Source of the DNA: Clostridiales bacterium
GTDB taxonomy: Bacteria; Bacillota; Clostridia; Oscillospirales; Acutalibacteraceae
DNA: 33,190 nucleotides
Assembly: GCA_022800315.1 (NCBI GenBank)
Contig: JAAWQC010000027.1
Location: forward strand, 1-33,190
Reading direction: 5' to 3'
The notes below the pieces were generated by a model. It did not search any database, was not told the DNA's origin, and was given only the letters and a program-made list of their open reading frames with translations. This document shows, piece by piece, positions 1-7,480 of this stretch (positions are counted from its first letter, which is position 1; every line of letters starts with the position of its first letter). The translations under genes and the position numbers were made by a program.

Positions 1-62
1 GCTTCCGCTTCCGCGGCATCGGTCTCGCCTGAACCGTTTTTGCGGTTCCCCGCGTCAGAGCG

Positions 63-98
63 CTTTGATATAATATCAAACCACCCTCCCCTTGTCAA
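63..98 (-). promoter_or_regulatory. Leftward sigma-A promoter with palindromic -10 region
   Basis: On the minus strand TTGACA (98-93) and TATTAT (75-70) are separated by exactly 17 nt, an almost perfect sigma-A promoter. The -10 lies inside a 17-nt perfect palindrome, TTTGATAT-A-ATATCAAA (64-80), which could be a repressor operator. The predicted transcript leaves the window to the left. Its first 60 nt contain a 6-bp hairpin (GAACCG/CGGTTC, 31-48) and an ATG at 19-17 starting MPRKRK, too short to call as a gene. The role of the downstream gene is unknown. Confidence 0.6.
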
Positions 99-269
99 CA
101 CCTTTTTGCACTTTTCTGTCCTTTATTTTCTCGTCCTTTTATTTCCAGACATAATAATACAATCTGTATTGATTTTCGACAGAATCCGCCGACACCTTTC
201 GACAGATCGAGCTTCCAAATGCTGTAAACCGCGATTCGGCGGCATAGTGACGAAGGAATCCGGAACACT

Positions 270-298
270 ATGACCAACAACCGATTTCACTATATTAT
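270..298 (+). promoter_or_regulatory. Weak candidate promoter for the cortex hydrolase gene
   Basis: TATTAT (293-298) is preceded at 17 nt by ATGACC (270-275), four of six matches to a sigma-A -35. A forespore sigma-G promoter would be expected for a sleB-type gene, but no convincing sigma-G pair was found. The assignment is tentative. Apart from this and the leftward promoter, nothing recognisable was seen in the first 320 bases. Confidence 0.25.
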
Positions 299-320
299 AG
301 AAAAGGTATGAAGGTCTATG

Positions 321-1055
321 ATGAAGACGATACATCTGAACGCGCCGCCGGTGCGCAATCCCCGGCGGGTACTGCAGGTAGTGGCGGTGATCGTGCTCAA
401 CCTTTTTGTGATCGCCCTGTTCTCCTACCCCCACACAGCCACGGCGGACGTGCTGTCGAAGATGGGCTCCCGCGGCGAGGAGGTACGGCAGATTCAAACC
501 AAGCTGACCCGCTGGGGGTATCTCAACGATAAGGTGGACGGCATCTACGGCACCAAAACACGGGATGCCGTGATCTGGTTTCAAAAGAAAAACGGCCTGA
601 CCGCCGACGGCATCGCCGGCCCGGCCACCCTGCGGGCCATGGGCATCTATTCCTCCGCATCCAATTCGGGAGGCAGCGGCGGGGGAAGCAGCGGTAAGTA
701 CAGTCAGAGCGACATTAACCTGCTGGCCCGTATGATCTCCGCCGAGTCACGGGGCGAACCCTATACCGGACAGGTGGCGGTAGGCGCCGTCATCATGAAC
801 CGCATCGCCCATCCCTCTTTTCCCGACACCCTCTCCGGCGTGCTGTACCAGAACGGCGCCTTCACTGCGCTGGTGGACGGGCAGTTCAACCAGCCGGTGG
901 CGGAAAGCGCGTATAAAGCGGCGCAGGATGCCATCAACGGCTGGGACCCCACCGGCGGCGCTATCTACTACTATAACCCCCGCACCGCCACCAATCAGTG
1001 GATCCGTTCCCGGCCGGTGGTCGCCACCATCGGCAAGCACGTATTCTGTAAATAA
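321..1055 (+). CDS. sleB: SleB-type spore cortex-lytic / cell wall hydrolase
   Basis: This is a predicted secreted peptidoglycan hydrolase. In known SleB proteins the enzyme is a lytic transglycosylase that degrades cortex peptidoglycan during germination. The N-terminus has a basic stretch and one hydrophobic segment (about residues 18-42) that reads as a signal peptide or anchor. Residues 45-107 form a PG_binding_1 domain (GSRGEEVRQIQ, VDGIYGTKTRDAV, GIAGPATL). A Gly/Ser linker (116-127) leads to the Hydrolase_2 (SleB/CwlJ) domain. There ISAESRGEPYTGQ places the likely catalytic Glu near residue 143, followed by VGAVIMNR and the terminal YYYNP region. The length of about 245 aa fits the family. 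Two adjacent ATGs exist (318 and 321); AAGG at 311-314 is better spaced for 321. No ypeB partner gene follows, so this may instead be a SleB paralogue with a different cell-wall role. Confidence 0.85.
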   Translation: MKTIHLNAPPVRNPRRVLQVVAVIVLNLFVIALFSYPHTATADVLSKMGSRGEEVRQIQTKLTRWGYLNDKVDGIYGTKTRDAVIWFQKKNGLTADGIAGPATLRAMGIYSSASNSGGSGGGSSGKYSQSDINLLARMISAESRGEPYTGQVAVGAVIMNRIAHPSFPDTLSGVLYQNGAFTALVDGQFNQPVAESAYKAAQDAINGWDPTGGAIYYYNPRTATNQWIRSRPVVATIGKHVFCK

Positions 1056-1058
1056 CCC

Positions 1059-1096
1059 AAAAGGGCTGACGCTTTCGAGTGTCAGTCCTTTTTTAT
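1059..1096. terminator. Bidirectional terminator between sleB and the GH13 gene
   Basis: An 11-bp stem (AAAGG-G-CTGAC pairing with GTCAG-T-CCTTT through one G-U pair) is followed by TTTTTT on the plus strand, and by a shorter T-run on the minus strand. It lies just after the sleB stop and at the stop of the convergent GH13 gene, so it probably serves both. Confidence 0.8.
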
Positions 1097-2982
1097 TCTT
1101 CAGTCAGAACACCCAGCCCGCAATCGAGGCCGGGCAGATGGAGGGTGTTCCCCTCAATCCAGCCGCCGCCCATGCTGACGGTGGCGTCCCGCCACCGGCC
1201 GGGCAGGAGGACAGTGCGTTCTCCTTCGCACCGGTTGACCGCGCACAGCAGCTCCGTGCCGTCCTCCCCCTTACGCAGAAAGCACACCGTCTCCGGCGGC
1301 GTGGGAAGGGGAACGAACGCGCCCTCCGCAAGGGCGGAGCAATGCCTGCGCAGTTTGCCCAGCTGACGGTACCAGCGCAGCAGTCCCGGCTCCTCCTTCC
1401 CCCACGGATAGCACCCGCGATTAAAGGGGTCACGGTATCCTTCCATTCCCGCTTCATCCCCATAATAGATACAGGGTACGCCCGGCAGGCAGAACTGCAG
1501 CGCGGAGGCCAGCCGCATCAGACGCAGCCCCCGCTCCCGCTGCTGGGAAGTGATGCGATGGGATGCCTGCCAGCTGCGGCCGTGCCGGCCGGCCGGTTCC
1601 CCCGCCAGAATGGTCAGGGCCCGTTCGGTGTCATGGGTGCCGATATGGTTCATCAGCAGACGTACCGTCTGGGGTGGATAGTTTTCCACAATATCCATTA
1701 CGATGTTGATAAAATCGGCACTGCCGCCCCCGGTCAGGAAATGGAGAATCCCGTCGCGGAAGGGATAATTCATCACCGTATCCAGCTGTTCCCCCAGGAG
1801 ATAGCGGCGGCGATGGCCGTAGCTCTCTTTATGGCTGGCGTCCTCCCATACCTCCCCCAATATAAGAGCGTCAGGATTTTCCGCCTTTACCGCCCGGCGC
1901 AGGGCGTCGAGGAATTCGTCGGGCAGTTCGTCGGCCACGTCCAGCCGCCAGCCGCCGGCGCCCTCACGCAGCCAGCGGCGGGCGATCCCCTCTTCGCCGT
2001 TGATAAAATGGGAGTAGGAGATGTCCCGCTTGTTGACTTCGGGCAGGGTGTCGAAGCCCCACCAGCTCTGGTAGCGGTCGGGCCAGCGGGTAAAGGTATA
2101 CCAGCTGGCATAGGGGGAACCCAGCGTATTGCAAGCGCCGGGAGACGCATAACGCCGCTCCCGGTTGAAATAGCGGCTGTCCGCTCCGGTATGGCTGAAC
2201 ACGCCGTCCAGCAGCAGGCGGATTCCCAGCCGCCGCGCAGTTTCCACAAGGGAACGGAAGTCCTCCGCTGTCCCCAGCAGGGGATCGATCTTTTCGTAGT
2301 CGGCGGTATCGTACCGGTGGTTGGAATGGGCCTCAAAAATCGGGTTGAGGTACAGGCAGGTCACCCCCAGCTCCTTCAGCCGGTCGAGACGGCGTTCGAT
2401 GCCTTTGAGGTCGCCGCCGAAATAGTCGTTGTTGAGCACCCGCCCCTGTTCGTCCGGCTTCCAGGCCGGCTGGCCGCCCCAGTCCGACCGCAGGACCCGC
2501 CCGGCGGGGACATTGTCCTTCGGTTCACCCGACGCAGCGAACCGGTCGGGAAAAATCTGGTACATGACGCCGCCGGCCAGCCAATCGGGGGTCGTGAAGC
2601 CCCGCTCATAACAGGTCAGCTGCCAGGCCGGCCGACAAGCCGACTGGTCGCTGGATCCCATCGTCCATTCCCCCCGGCTGTCCGCCCGCCGGGTCAGGCG
2701 GCGGGGCCCTTCGTCGGTGTCCATTTCAAACCAATACCAGTACAGACCCGCTTTCTCCGGCGTATAGTGGCAGTCCCACCATTCGTGATCTTCCCCTTCC
2801 ATCCCTGCCCAGAACAGGCCGAAAGACCGGATGGGCTTGCCGTCCGGCTCCACACACAGGCGGGCCGCCGAGCAGTGGGGGGTGCGGGGCAGGCAGATGC
2901 GCAGCAGCACCGCCGTGCCCTCCTCCACCGCTCCGAAGGGCGCGCGGTAAGCGGTGTTGCGGGAATCGAACAATTCGGGCAT
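1093..2982 (-). CDS. GH13 neopullulanase / cyclomaltodextrinase-like alpha-glucan hydrolase
   Basis: This is a cytoplasmic alpha-glucan-hydrolysing enzyme of 629 aa with no signal peptide. Residues 1-125 form an N-terminal beta-sandwich resembling the CBM34 domain of neopullulanases, maltogenic amylases and cyclomaltodextrinases. The barrel begins near MYQIFPDRFA (140-149). The GH13 conserved regions are all present: DGVFSH (region I), GGWRLDVADE with nucleophile Asp348, ILGEVWED with acid/base Glu377, and NHIGTHDTER with Asp451. A short C-terminal beta domain ends the protein. Expected substrates are imported maltodextrins, cyclodextrins or pullulan fragments; the exact specificity cannot be read from sequence. 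The start has a clear SD (AAAGGAGAC) 5-6 nt upstream of ATG. No sugar transporter or regulator gene is adjacent, and it appears monocistronic. Confidence 0.9.
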   Translation of the reverse strand: MPELFDSRNTAYRAPFGAVEEGTAVLLRICLPRTPHCSAARLCVEPDGKPIRSFGLFWAGMEGEDHEWWDCHYTPEKAGLYWYWFEMDTDEGPRRLTRRADSRGEWTMGSSDQSACRPAWQLTCYERGFTTPDWLAGGVMYQIFPDRFAASGEPKDNVPAGRVLRSDWGGQPAWKPDEQGRVLNNDYFGGDLKGIERRLDRLKELGVTCLYLNPIFEAHSNHRYDTADYEKIDPLLGTAEDFRSLVETARRLGIRLLLDGVFSHTGADSRYFNRERRYASPGACNTLGSPYASWYTFTRWPDRYQSWWGFDTLPEVNKRDISYSHFINGEEGIARRWLREGAGGWRLDVADELPDEFLDALRRAVKAENPDALILGEVWEDASHKESYGHRRRYLLGEQLDTVMNYPFRDGILHFLTGGGSADFINIVMDIVENYPPQTVRLLMNHIGTHDTERALTILAGEPAGRHGRSWQASHRITSQQRERGLRLMRLASALQFCLPGVPCIYYGDEAGMEGYRDPFNRGCYPWGKEEPGLLRWYRQLGKLRRHCSALAEGAFVPLPTPPETVCFLRKGEDGTELLCAVNRCEGERTVLLPGRWRDATVSMGGGWIEGNTLHLPGLDCGLGVLTEE

Positions 2983-3147
2983 GGTCAGTCTCCTTTGGGA
3001 AGAGCGGGAGCATACGCGACCGCTCTTTTATGGTCATACACCATAGTATGTCACATTTTGCAGCCGGGAACAAGACAAGCCGTCTATTTATTGATAAACG
3101 GGACGGGAAAGTTCGCCGGGCTCTGCAAAGGGGATTTTCTTCAAAGT

Positions 3148-3438
3148 TCAGTCCTCATAGAAATCCCCGGCCCCACCCGCAAAGGTTTCCGCCATCAGCC
3201 GAATCCCCAGCCTGAGGGCCTCGCTATAGGTATTGTACCGGGAGATGCTCTCCATTTCGTCCCGATTATCATCGTATTTTTCAAACAGCTCCTTCTCCTG
3301 TTCGTTCAGGGAATCCATCAGCTTTTCCCAGATGGCCTGCTTTCGCTTCGCAGCCTGGACATACGGGGAATCAGGACCATATCGTCTACTGTCCAACTGA
3401 ATATTGCCATAATATAATTCTTTATACAGGGGGGCCAT
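3148..3438 (-). CDS. DUF6809 family small protein
   Basis: This is a 96-aa soluble, charged, mostly helical protein of unknown function. The pattern LYKELYYGNI near the N-terminus, then a central EQEKELFEKYDDNRDEMESIS helix and a C-terminal EALRLGIRLMAETF helix, matches the DUF6809 family. I know those proteins from Firmicutes genomes, often near mobile elements. The ATG at 3438 is preferred over the ATG at 3447 because the AGAGAGG Shine-Dalgarno sequence directly abuts the latter but is 9 nt from the former. It is divergent from a small XRE regulator and shares its promoter-operator region, which suggests it is controlled by that repressor. No catalytic motif, membrane segment or signal peptide is visible. 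Confidence 0.7.
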   Translation of the reverse strand: MAPLYKELYYGNIQLDSRRYGPDSPYVQAAKRKQAIWEKLMDSLNEQEKELFEKYDDNRDEMESISRYNTYSEALRLGIRLMAETFAGGAGDFYED

Positions 3439-3467
3439 GACACTCATCCTCTCTTTAAACAGTCCGG

Positions 3468-3525
3468 TTGAACACCATATGGTGTTTTATTTAAGATAAT
3501 ACCACCATTCGGTGTACAATGTCAA
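3468..3525. promoter_or_regulatory. Overlapping divergent promoters with two CACC-N4-GGTG operators
   Basis: Leftward: TTGACA (3525-3520), 18 nt, TATTAT (3501-3496). Rightward: TTGAAC (3468-3473), 18 nt, TAAGAT (3492-3497), weaker; the two -10 regions overlap. A 16-nt perfect palindrome, AACACCATATGGTGTT (3471-3486), sits in the rightward promoter. A second site, CACCATTCGGTG (3503-3514), sits in the spacer of the leftward one. Their centres are 30 bp apart, about three helical turns. This arrangement suggests coordinate repression of both genes by the adjacent XRE protein. Confidence 0.65.
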
Positions 3526-3551
3526 TGGATAATTATTTAAGGAGGAAAAAT

Positions 3552-3761
3552 ATGTCTTATAAACGAATACGTGATTTGCGGGAAGATGCAAATTTAAGTC
3601 AAAGACAACTTGCGGAAATCCTTCATATGCATAAAACCACATATGCGCGATATGAAACAGGGGAACGAGAAATTCCCCTCAATGTGGCGATTTTATTAGC
3701 GGAGTATTATCAGGTGAGTCTCGATTATATTGCCGGATTAGCCGGCCCAAAAGATGAATAG
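3552..3761 (+). CDS. Small XRE-family transcriptional repressor
   Basis: This 69-aa protein is essentially one HTH_3/Cro-C1 DNA-binding domain. IRDLREDANLSQRQLAEILHMH carries helices 1-2, TTYARYETGEREIP the recognition helix and turn, and NVAILLAEYYQVSLDYIAGL the C-terminal dimer-type helices. The ATG at 3552 has AAGGAGG 7-8 nt upstream; an upstream in-frame ATG at 3519 lacks an SD and overlaps the promoter region. Base composition is visibly AT-richer than the flanking metabolic genes, with many TTA, ATA and AAA codons, consistent with recent acquisition. It probably autoregulates and controls the divergent DUF6809 gene through the shared palindromes. Confidence 0.85.
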   Translation: MSYKRIRDLREDANLSQRQLAEILHMHKTTYARYETGEREIPLNVAILLAEYYQVSLDYIAGLAGPKDE

Positions 3762-3778
3762 CCATACAGATTCGGTTA

Positions 3779-3932
3779 TTTATAACAGCTTTTAGTGTCC
3801 GTATACTTAGGGCATATTCGTAGGGGAGGGGCCATGTCGTATGTTTTTAATTCACAAGCAGAAGGAGACCTTCGCAGGTTCGCCGTGGACAGCACGTCCG
3901 CGGCAGCCCCTCCCCTGCAATACTCTTATACG
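3779..3932 (+). ncRNA. Candidate structured small RNA or MITE-like element
   Basis: A possible promoter (TTTATA 3779-3784, 17 nt, TATACT 3802-3807) precedes a compact fold. Helix P1 is AGGGGAGGGGC (3822-3832) pairing perfectly with GCCCCTCCCCT (3906-3916). It encloses P2, GAAGG-AGA-CCTTC (3861-3873), and P3, GCCGTGGAC-agcac-GTCCGCGGC (3882-3904, nine pairs including one G-U). A strong hairpin terminator follows at 3938-3976. No credible coding sequence lies here. The flanks of P1 also show partial inverted similarity, so a non-autonomous mobile element is an alternative. I recognise no known RNA family. Confidence 0.35.
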
Positions 3933-3937
3933 TATCA

Positions 3938-3976
3938 TAAAAAGCCGGCGCAGACGAAACGTCCGCGCCGGCCTTT
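3938..3976 (-). terminator. Terminator of the threonine-pathway operon
   Basis: A 13-bp stem (about 3944-3955 with 3961-3973, one A-C mismatch) and GAAAC-type loop precede TTTTTATG on the minus strand, 25 nt after the lysC stop. A shorter T-run on the plus strand means it could also end a rightward transcript from 3813. Confidence 0.85.
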
Positions 3977-4001
3977 ACGAATGCGATTAAAATCCCGATT
4001 C

Positions 4002-5207
4002 TCAGTCCTCAAAGAAAACGCGGTGGACCGCCGCCACGGCGCGGTCGGCGTCCTCGGAGGCAATAAGGACCGACACCTTGATCTCGCTGGTAGAGATCAT
4101 CTGGATGTTGACATTGGCGTCGGACAACGCCTCGAACATGGCGGAAGCAACCCCTTCATGGGTTTCCATACCGGCGCCCACCACCGAAATTTTGGCTACG
4201 CCGGTGTCGAAGCTCAGGCTCTTGACTCCCACCCGGTCGCAGTACTCCTGCAGGGCGGCAACGGCGTCCTTGCCCTTGTCGTCGGGCACCGTGAAGGTGA
4301 TGTCCTTGGTACCATCGCGGCCCACCGACTGCAGAATGATGTCCACGTTGATGTGGGCCTTGGCGACGCGGGAAAAAATCTTGAAGGCGATGCCCGGTTC
4401 GTCCGGCACCCCCACGATCATCACACGGGCTACGTGGTCGTCCTTGGCCACGCTCTTGACCAGCATATCTTCCATTTTCGCTGCCTCCTTCACTTTGGTG
4501 CCGGGTTTCCGGGTCAGGCTGGAGAGCACCTCCAGCTCCACATTGTACTTTTTCGCCATTTCCACCGAGCGATTGTTGAGCACCTGGGCTCCCAGCGTCG
4601 CCAGCTCCAGCATCTCGTCGTAGGTGATCTCGTCCAGCTTGCGGGCGGCGGGGATACGGCGGGGATCGGCGGTATAAACGCCCTCTACGTCGGTGTAAAT
4701 CTGGCAAAGGTCGGCGTGCATGGAGGCTGCGATAGCCACCGCGCTGGTATCTGAGCCGCCGCGGCCCAGGGTGGTGATGTCCTCGTACCGGTTCAGGCCC
4801 TGGAAACCGGCCACCACTACGATGCGGCGCTTATCGAGAGCAGCGCGGATGCGGTCGGTGTGGATGCGCTTGATACGGGCAGCGGAGTACACCGAGGTAG
4901 TCTGGAAGCCCGCCTGCCAGCCCAGCAGGGAGACCACGGGGAAGCCCAGCTTCTCGATGGCCATCGCCAGCAGGGAAATGGAGATCTGTTCACCTGCGGA
5001 CAGCAGCATATCCATTTCCCGCTTGCTGCCGTCGGGATTGATTTCGTTCGCCTTGGCGATCAGGTCGTCGGTGGTGTCGCCCTGAGCGGAAACCACCACC
5101 ACCACGTCGTTGCCCTGGCGGTAGGTATCGGTGACCACCCTGGCCACATTGAATACCCGTTCGGCGTCGGCCACCGAGCTGCCGCCGAATTTCTGTACGA
5201 TCAGCAA
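4002..5207 (-). CDS. lysC: Aspartate kinase
   Basis: This enzyme catalyses ATP-dependent phosphorylation of L-aspartate, the first step to lysine, threonine and methionine. It has 401 aa from a TTG start at 5207, which gives MLIVQKFGGSS. GGAGG lies 5 nt upstream, and an ATG further upstream (5312) would overlap thrB and add 35 unrelated residues. The N-terminal kinase fold carries KFGGSSVAD (6-14), GRGGSDTSAVA and YTDVEGVYTADPR. Two ACT domains follow (from about residue 265: ARVMIVGVPDEPGIAFKIF, then ISVVGAGMETHEGVASAMF), typical of allosteric Lys/Thr-sensitive enzymes. It is the last gene of the ACT-hom-thrB-lysC operon, 46 nt after thrB. The effector cannot be decided from sequence; its location next to hom and thrB suggests threonine. 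Confidence 0.95.
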   Translation of the reverse strand: MLIVQKFGGSSVADAERVFNVARVVTDTYRQGNDVVVVVSAQGDTTDDLIAKANEINPDGSKREMDMLLSAGEQISISLLAMAIEKLGFPVVSLLGWQAGFQTTSVYSAARIKRIHTDRIRAALDKRRIVVVAGFQGLNRYEDITTLGRGGSDTSAVAIAASMHADLCQIYTDVEGVYTADPRRIPAARKLDEITYDEMLELATLGAQVLNNRSVEMAKKYNVELEVLSSLTRKPGTKVKEAAKMEDMLVKSVAKDDHVARVMIVGVPDEPGIAFKIFSRVAKAHINVDIILQSVGRDGTKDITFTVPDDKGKDAVAALQEYCDRVGVKSLSFDTGVAKISVVGAGMETHEGVASAMFEALSDANVNIQMISTSEIKVSVLIASEDADRAVAAVHRVFFED

Positions 5208-5253
5208 AATATCCTCCCCTTTCGGCCCCACAGGCCGAGAATCGTTTATCGGA

Positions 5254-6171
5254 TCATGAAACAGCCCTCTCCGGCTGGGAATCGAAGGTGACGTGAGCCC
5301 CCCGGGTGTCACAGCCCAGCAGGCGAACCTGCCAGCCGGTCAGACCGGCCTTCTGAAGCTGCTGCTCGGCGCGTGCGGAAAAATCCTCCGCGTCCCGGTC
5401 GATAATCGCGAGAATAGACGGCCCCGCCCCACTGATCGCAGCGGCGTAAGCCCCCAGCCCATAGGCGATGTAGAACACCTGCTCCGCCCCCGGTATGAGG
5501 GGGAACCGGTGAGGCTGGTGCAGGCGGTCCTGCACCGCCACCCGCAGGTTTTCGAGACTTCCCGAAAACAGGGAAGCGGTCATAAGCGCTGTACGGGACA
5601 GATTATACACCGCGTCAGCCCGGCTCACCCGGTCGGGCAGGGCGGCGCGGGCAACCTCGGTTTTCAGCTCAAAGTCAGGGATGAACACGGCGAACCGGAT
5701 GCGGTCGGAAACCGGCACGCTGACCGTGTACACCCGACCGCCGTCCATTACAGCGGTCACCAGTCCGCCCAGCAGGGCGGGGGCGGTGTTGTCGGGATGC
5801 CCCTCCAGCTCGGCGGCCAGATCGGACAGATCGGCGCGGGATAGGGGCGAACCCATCAGGGTGTTGGCCCCCAGCAGCCCCGCCGCCAAACAGGCGGAGG
5901 AGCTGCCCAGCCCCCTGGTCATCGGTATGTTGTTTTCCTGTACAATATGCAGTCCCCGGAAGGGGCGGCCGCAGCGGCTGTACAGGACGCGGGCGGTATG
6001 ATAAATCATATTGGTCTCGTCGGCGGGGACGGGCAGGCCGTCGAGGGTTTCGATACGGCAGCCGTCCTCCTCCTCCATCCAGACCCGGTTGTAGAGCGTC
6101 AGGGCGATGCCCAGCGCGTCGAAGCCCGCGCCGAGATTGGCGCTGGACGCGGGCACGGTAATTTTCAGCAT
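5254..6171 (-). CDS. thrB: Homoserine kinase
   Basis: This GHMP-family kinase phosphorylates L-homoserine to O-phosphohomoserine, committing carbon to threonine. It has 305 aa, normal for the family. Visible motifs are the N-terminal VPASSANLGAGFDALGIAL, the ATP-binding loop RGLGSSSACLAAG (GLGSSSA at 87-93), EGHPDNTAPALLGG, and the C-terminal GAYAAAISGAGPSILAI, which corresponds to GHMP motif 3. It starts 24 nt after hom ends and ends 46 nt before lysC, so it is co-transcribed with both. No threonine synthase gene is found in the window. Confidence 0.95.
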   Translation of the reverse strand: MLKITVPASSANLGAGFDALGIALTLYNRVWMEEEDGCRIETLDGLPVPADETNMIYHTARVLYSRCGRPFRGLHIVQENNIPMTRGLGSSSACLAAGLLGANTLMGSPLSRADLSDLAAELEGHPDNTAPALLGGLVTAVMDGGRVYTVSVPVSDRIRFAVFIPDFELKTEVARAALPDRVSRADAVYNLSRTALMTASLFSGSLENLRVAVQDRLHQPHRFPLIPGAEQVFYIAYGLGAYAAAISGAGPSILAIIDRDAEDFSARAEQQLQKAGLTGWQVRLLGCDTRGAHVTFDSQPERAVS

Positions 6172-6195
6172 AGCGGTTCCCTCACTGTCACCCGA

Positions 6196-7434
6196 TTAAA
6201 AATCGGCGACGCGGATACGGGAGACCACCTGGGCGTCGGGAAGGGCCGCCAGCTTGTTCTCCAGCTCCTGCTCCGACAGGTAGGGGGTGATCACCGCCAG
6301 TTCTCCGGCGGGCACGCCTTCGGCGCGTATCCGCTCGCAGCCCGGCAGGCTGAAGTTAAGCGCCGCCCAGGCTTTTTCGGAATCGGTGCAGCTCAGGCGG
6401 ACGAAGGTGCGGTCGCTGCCGTCGCGGCAGTCGATGACATAGCCTTCCTCCCCCGGCTCCCAAAACAGGTATTTGCGGGCATCGAGATGCTTCACCTCGT
6501 CGATCACGTCAGCTACCACGGCAGAGGCGGTGGGCAGCTTGCCCGCGCCGCGGCCGTAGAACATCACGTCGCCGATGGCGTCGCCCCGCACCAGAATGGC
6601 GTTGAACACGTCGTGAACCTCGGCAAGAGGGCTGTTTTTCGGCAGGAACATGGGGCAGACGATGGCGTACAGACGGCCATCCTCCAGCCGTTTGGCGCGG
6701 CCGATCAGCTTGAGCACGCCGCCCCATGCCTCGGCATAGCGGACGTCATCCAGCGTCACCCTGGTGATTCCCTCGGTGAGCACCTGCTCGGGATAGACGT
6801 GACGGCCGAAGGCCAGGGAGGCCAGGATGCAGATCTTACGGCAGGCGTCGGCGCCCTCCACATCGGCGGAGGGATCCCGCTCGGCATAGCCCAGCTGCTG
6901 GGCCAGGGACAGGGCGTACTCAAAGGTCATGCCCTCGTCGATCATCTTAGTCAGGATGAAGTTGGTGGTGCCGTTGAGGATGCCCGCCACCTCATAGACT
7001 TCGTTGGCGGCCAGACACTGGTCCAGCGGGCGCAGGATCGGGATACCGCCGCCCACGCTGGCCTCAAAAAGAAAATTCAGATTGTTGGCCTTCGCCAGTG
7101 CCAGCAGCTCATCGCCCTTGGCGGCCACCAGCTCCTTATTGGAGGTGACCACGCTCTTGCCTGCGGACAGGCAGCTCTTGACGAAATCGTAAGCCGGGCG
7201 CAGGCCGCCCATGGTCTCCACCACAATGCGGATGTCCGGGTCGTTCACGATGTCCTCGAAATCCTTGGTGAACCGATCCCGGAAGGGGCTGTTCGGAAAA
7301 TCGCGCAGGTCGAGGATACGGGCGATCTCGATTTGTTCCCCGGCTTTACGCGTGATGCTGGCGGCGTTTTTCTGTATCACTTCGGCTACGCCGGAGCCTA
7401 CCGTTCCATAGCCCATGATAGCAATCTTGATCAT
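6196..7434 (-). CDS. hom: Homoserine dehydrogenase
   Basis: This is an NAD(P)-dependent oxidoreductase converting aspartate semialdehyde to homoserine. It has 412 aa from the ATG at 7434, chosen because AAAGGAAGAG lies upstream and the residues encoded before it are not family-like. The Rossmann motif is MGYGTVGSG (7-15). The catalytic Lys pair known from the family corresponds to K100 in VTSNKELVA and K200 in DACRK, with YAERDPSADVEG between. GILNGTTNFIL is conserved. A C-terminal ACT domain (from about 335) suggests feedback control, usually by threonine in this family. It lies 46 nt downstream of the ACT-domain gene in a four-gene operon. Confidence 0.95.
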   Translation of the reverse strand: MIKIAIMGYGTVGSGVAEVIQKNAASITRKAGEQIEIARILDLRDFPNSPFRDRFTKDFEDIVNDPDIRIVVETMGGLRPAYDFVKSCLSAGKSVVTSNKELVAAKGDELLALAKANNLNFLFEASVGGGIPILRPLDQCLAANEVYEVAGILNGTTNFILTKMIDEGMTFEYALSLAQQLGYAERDPSADVEGADACRKICILASLAFGRHVYPEQVLTEGITRVTLDDVRYAEAWGGVLKLIGRAKRLEDGRLYAIVCPMFLPKNSPLAEVHDVFNAILVRGDAIGDVMFYGRGAGKLPTASAVVADVIDEVKHLDARKYLFWEPGEEGYVIDCRDGSDRTFVRLSCTDSEKAWAALNFSLPGCERIRAEGVPAGELAVITPYLSEQELENKLAALPDAQVVSRIRVADF

Positions 7435-7480
7435 GTGTTGTCTCTTCCTTTCAACCGGCCCAGGCCGGCGGGGTTGTCGT

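Noticed and set aside
1-19. Start of a leftward gene (MPRKRK)
   Set aside because: Only six codons fit in the window and the SD is weak, so it was mentioned with the promoter rather than called.
928-3417. Very long open frame (829 codons) on the plus strand
   Set aside because: It lies antisense to the GH13 gene, which has all catalytic motifs and a good start site. The frame is open only because of high-GC codon bias, and its translation has no domain pattern.
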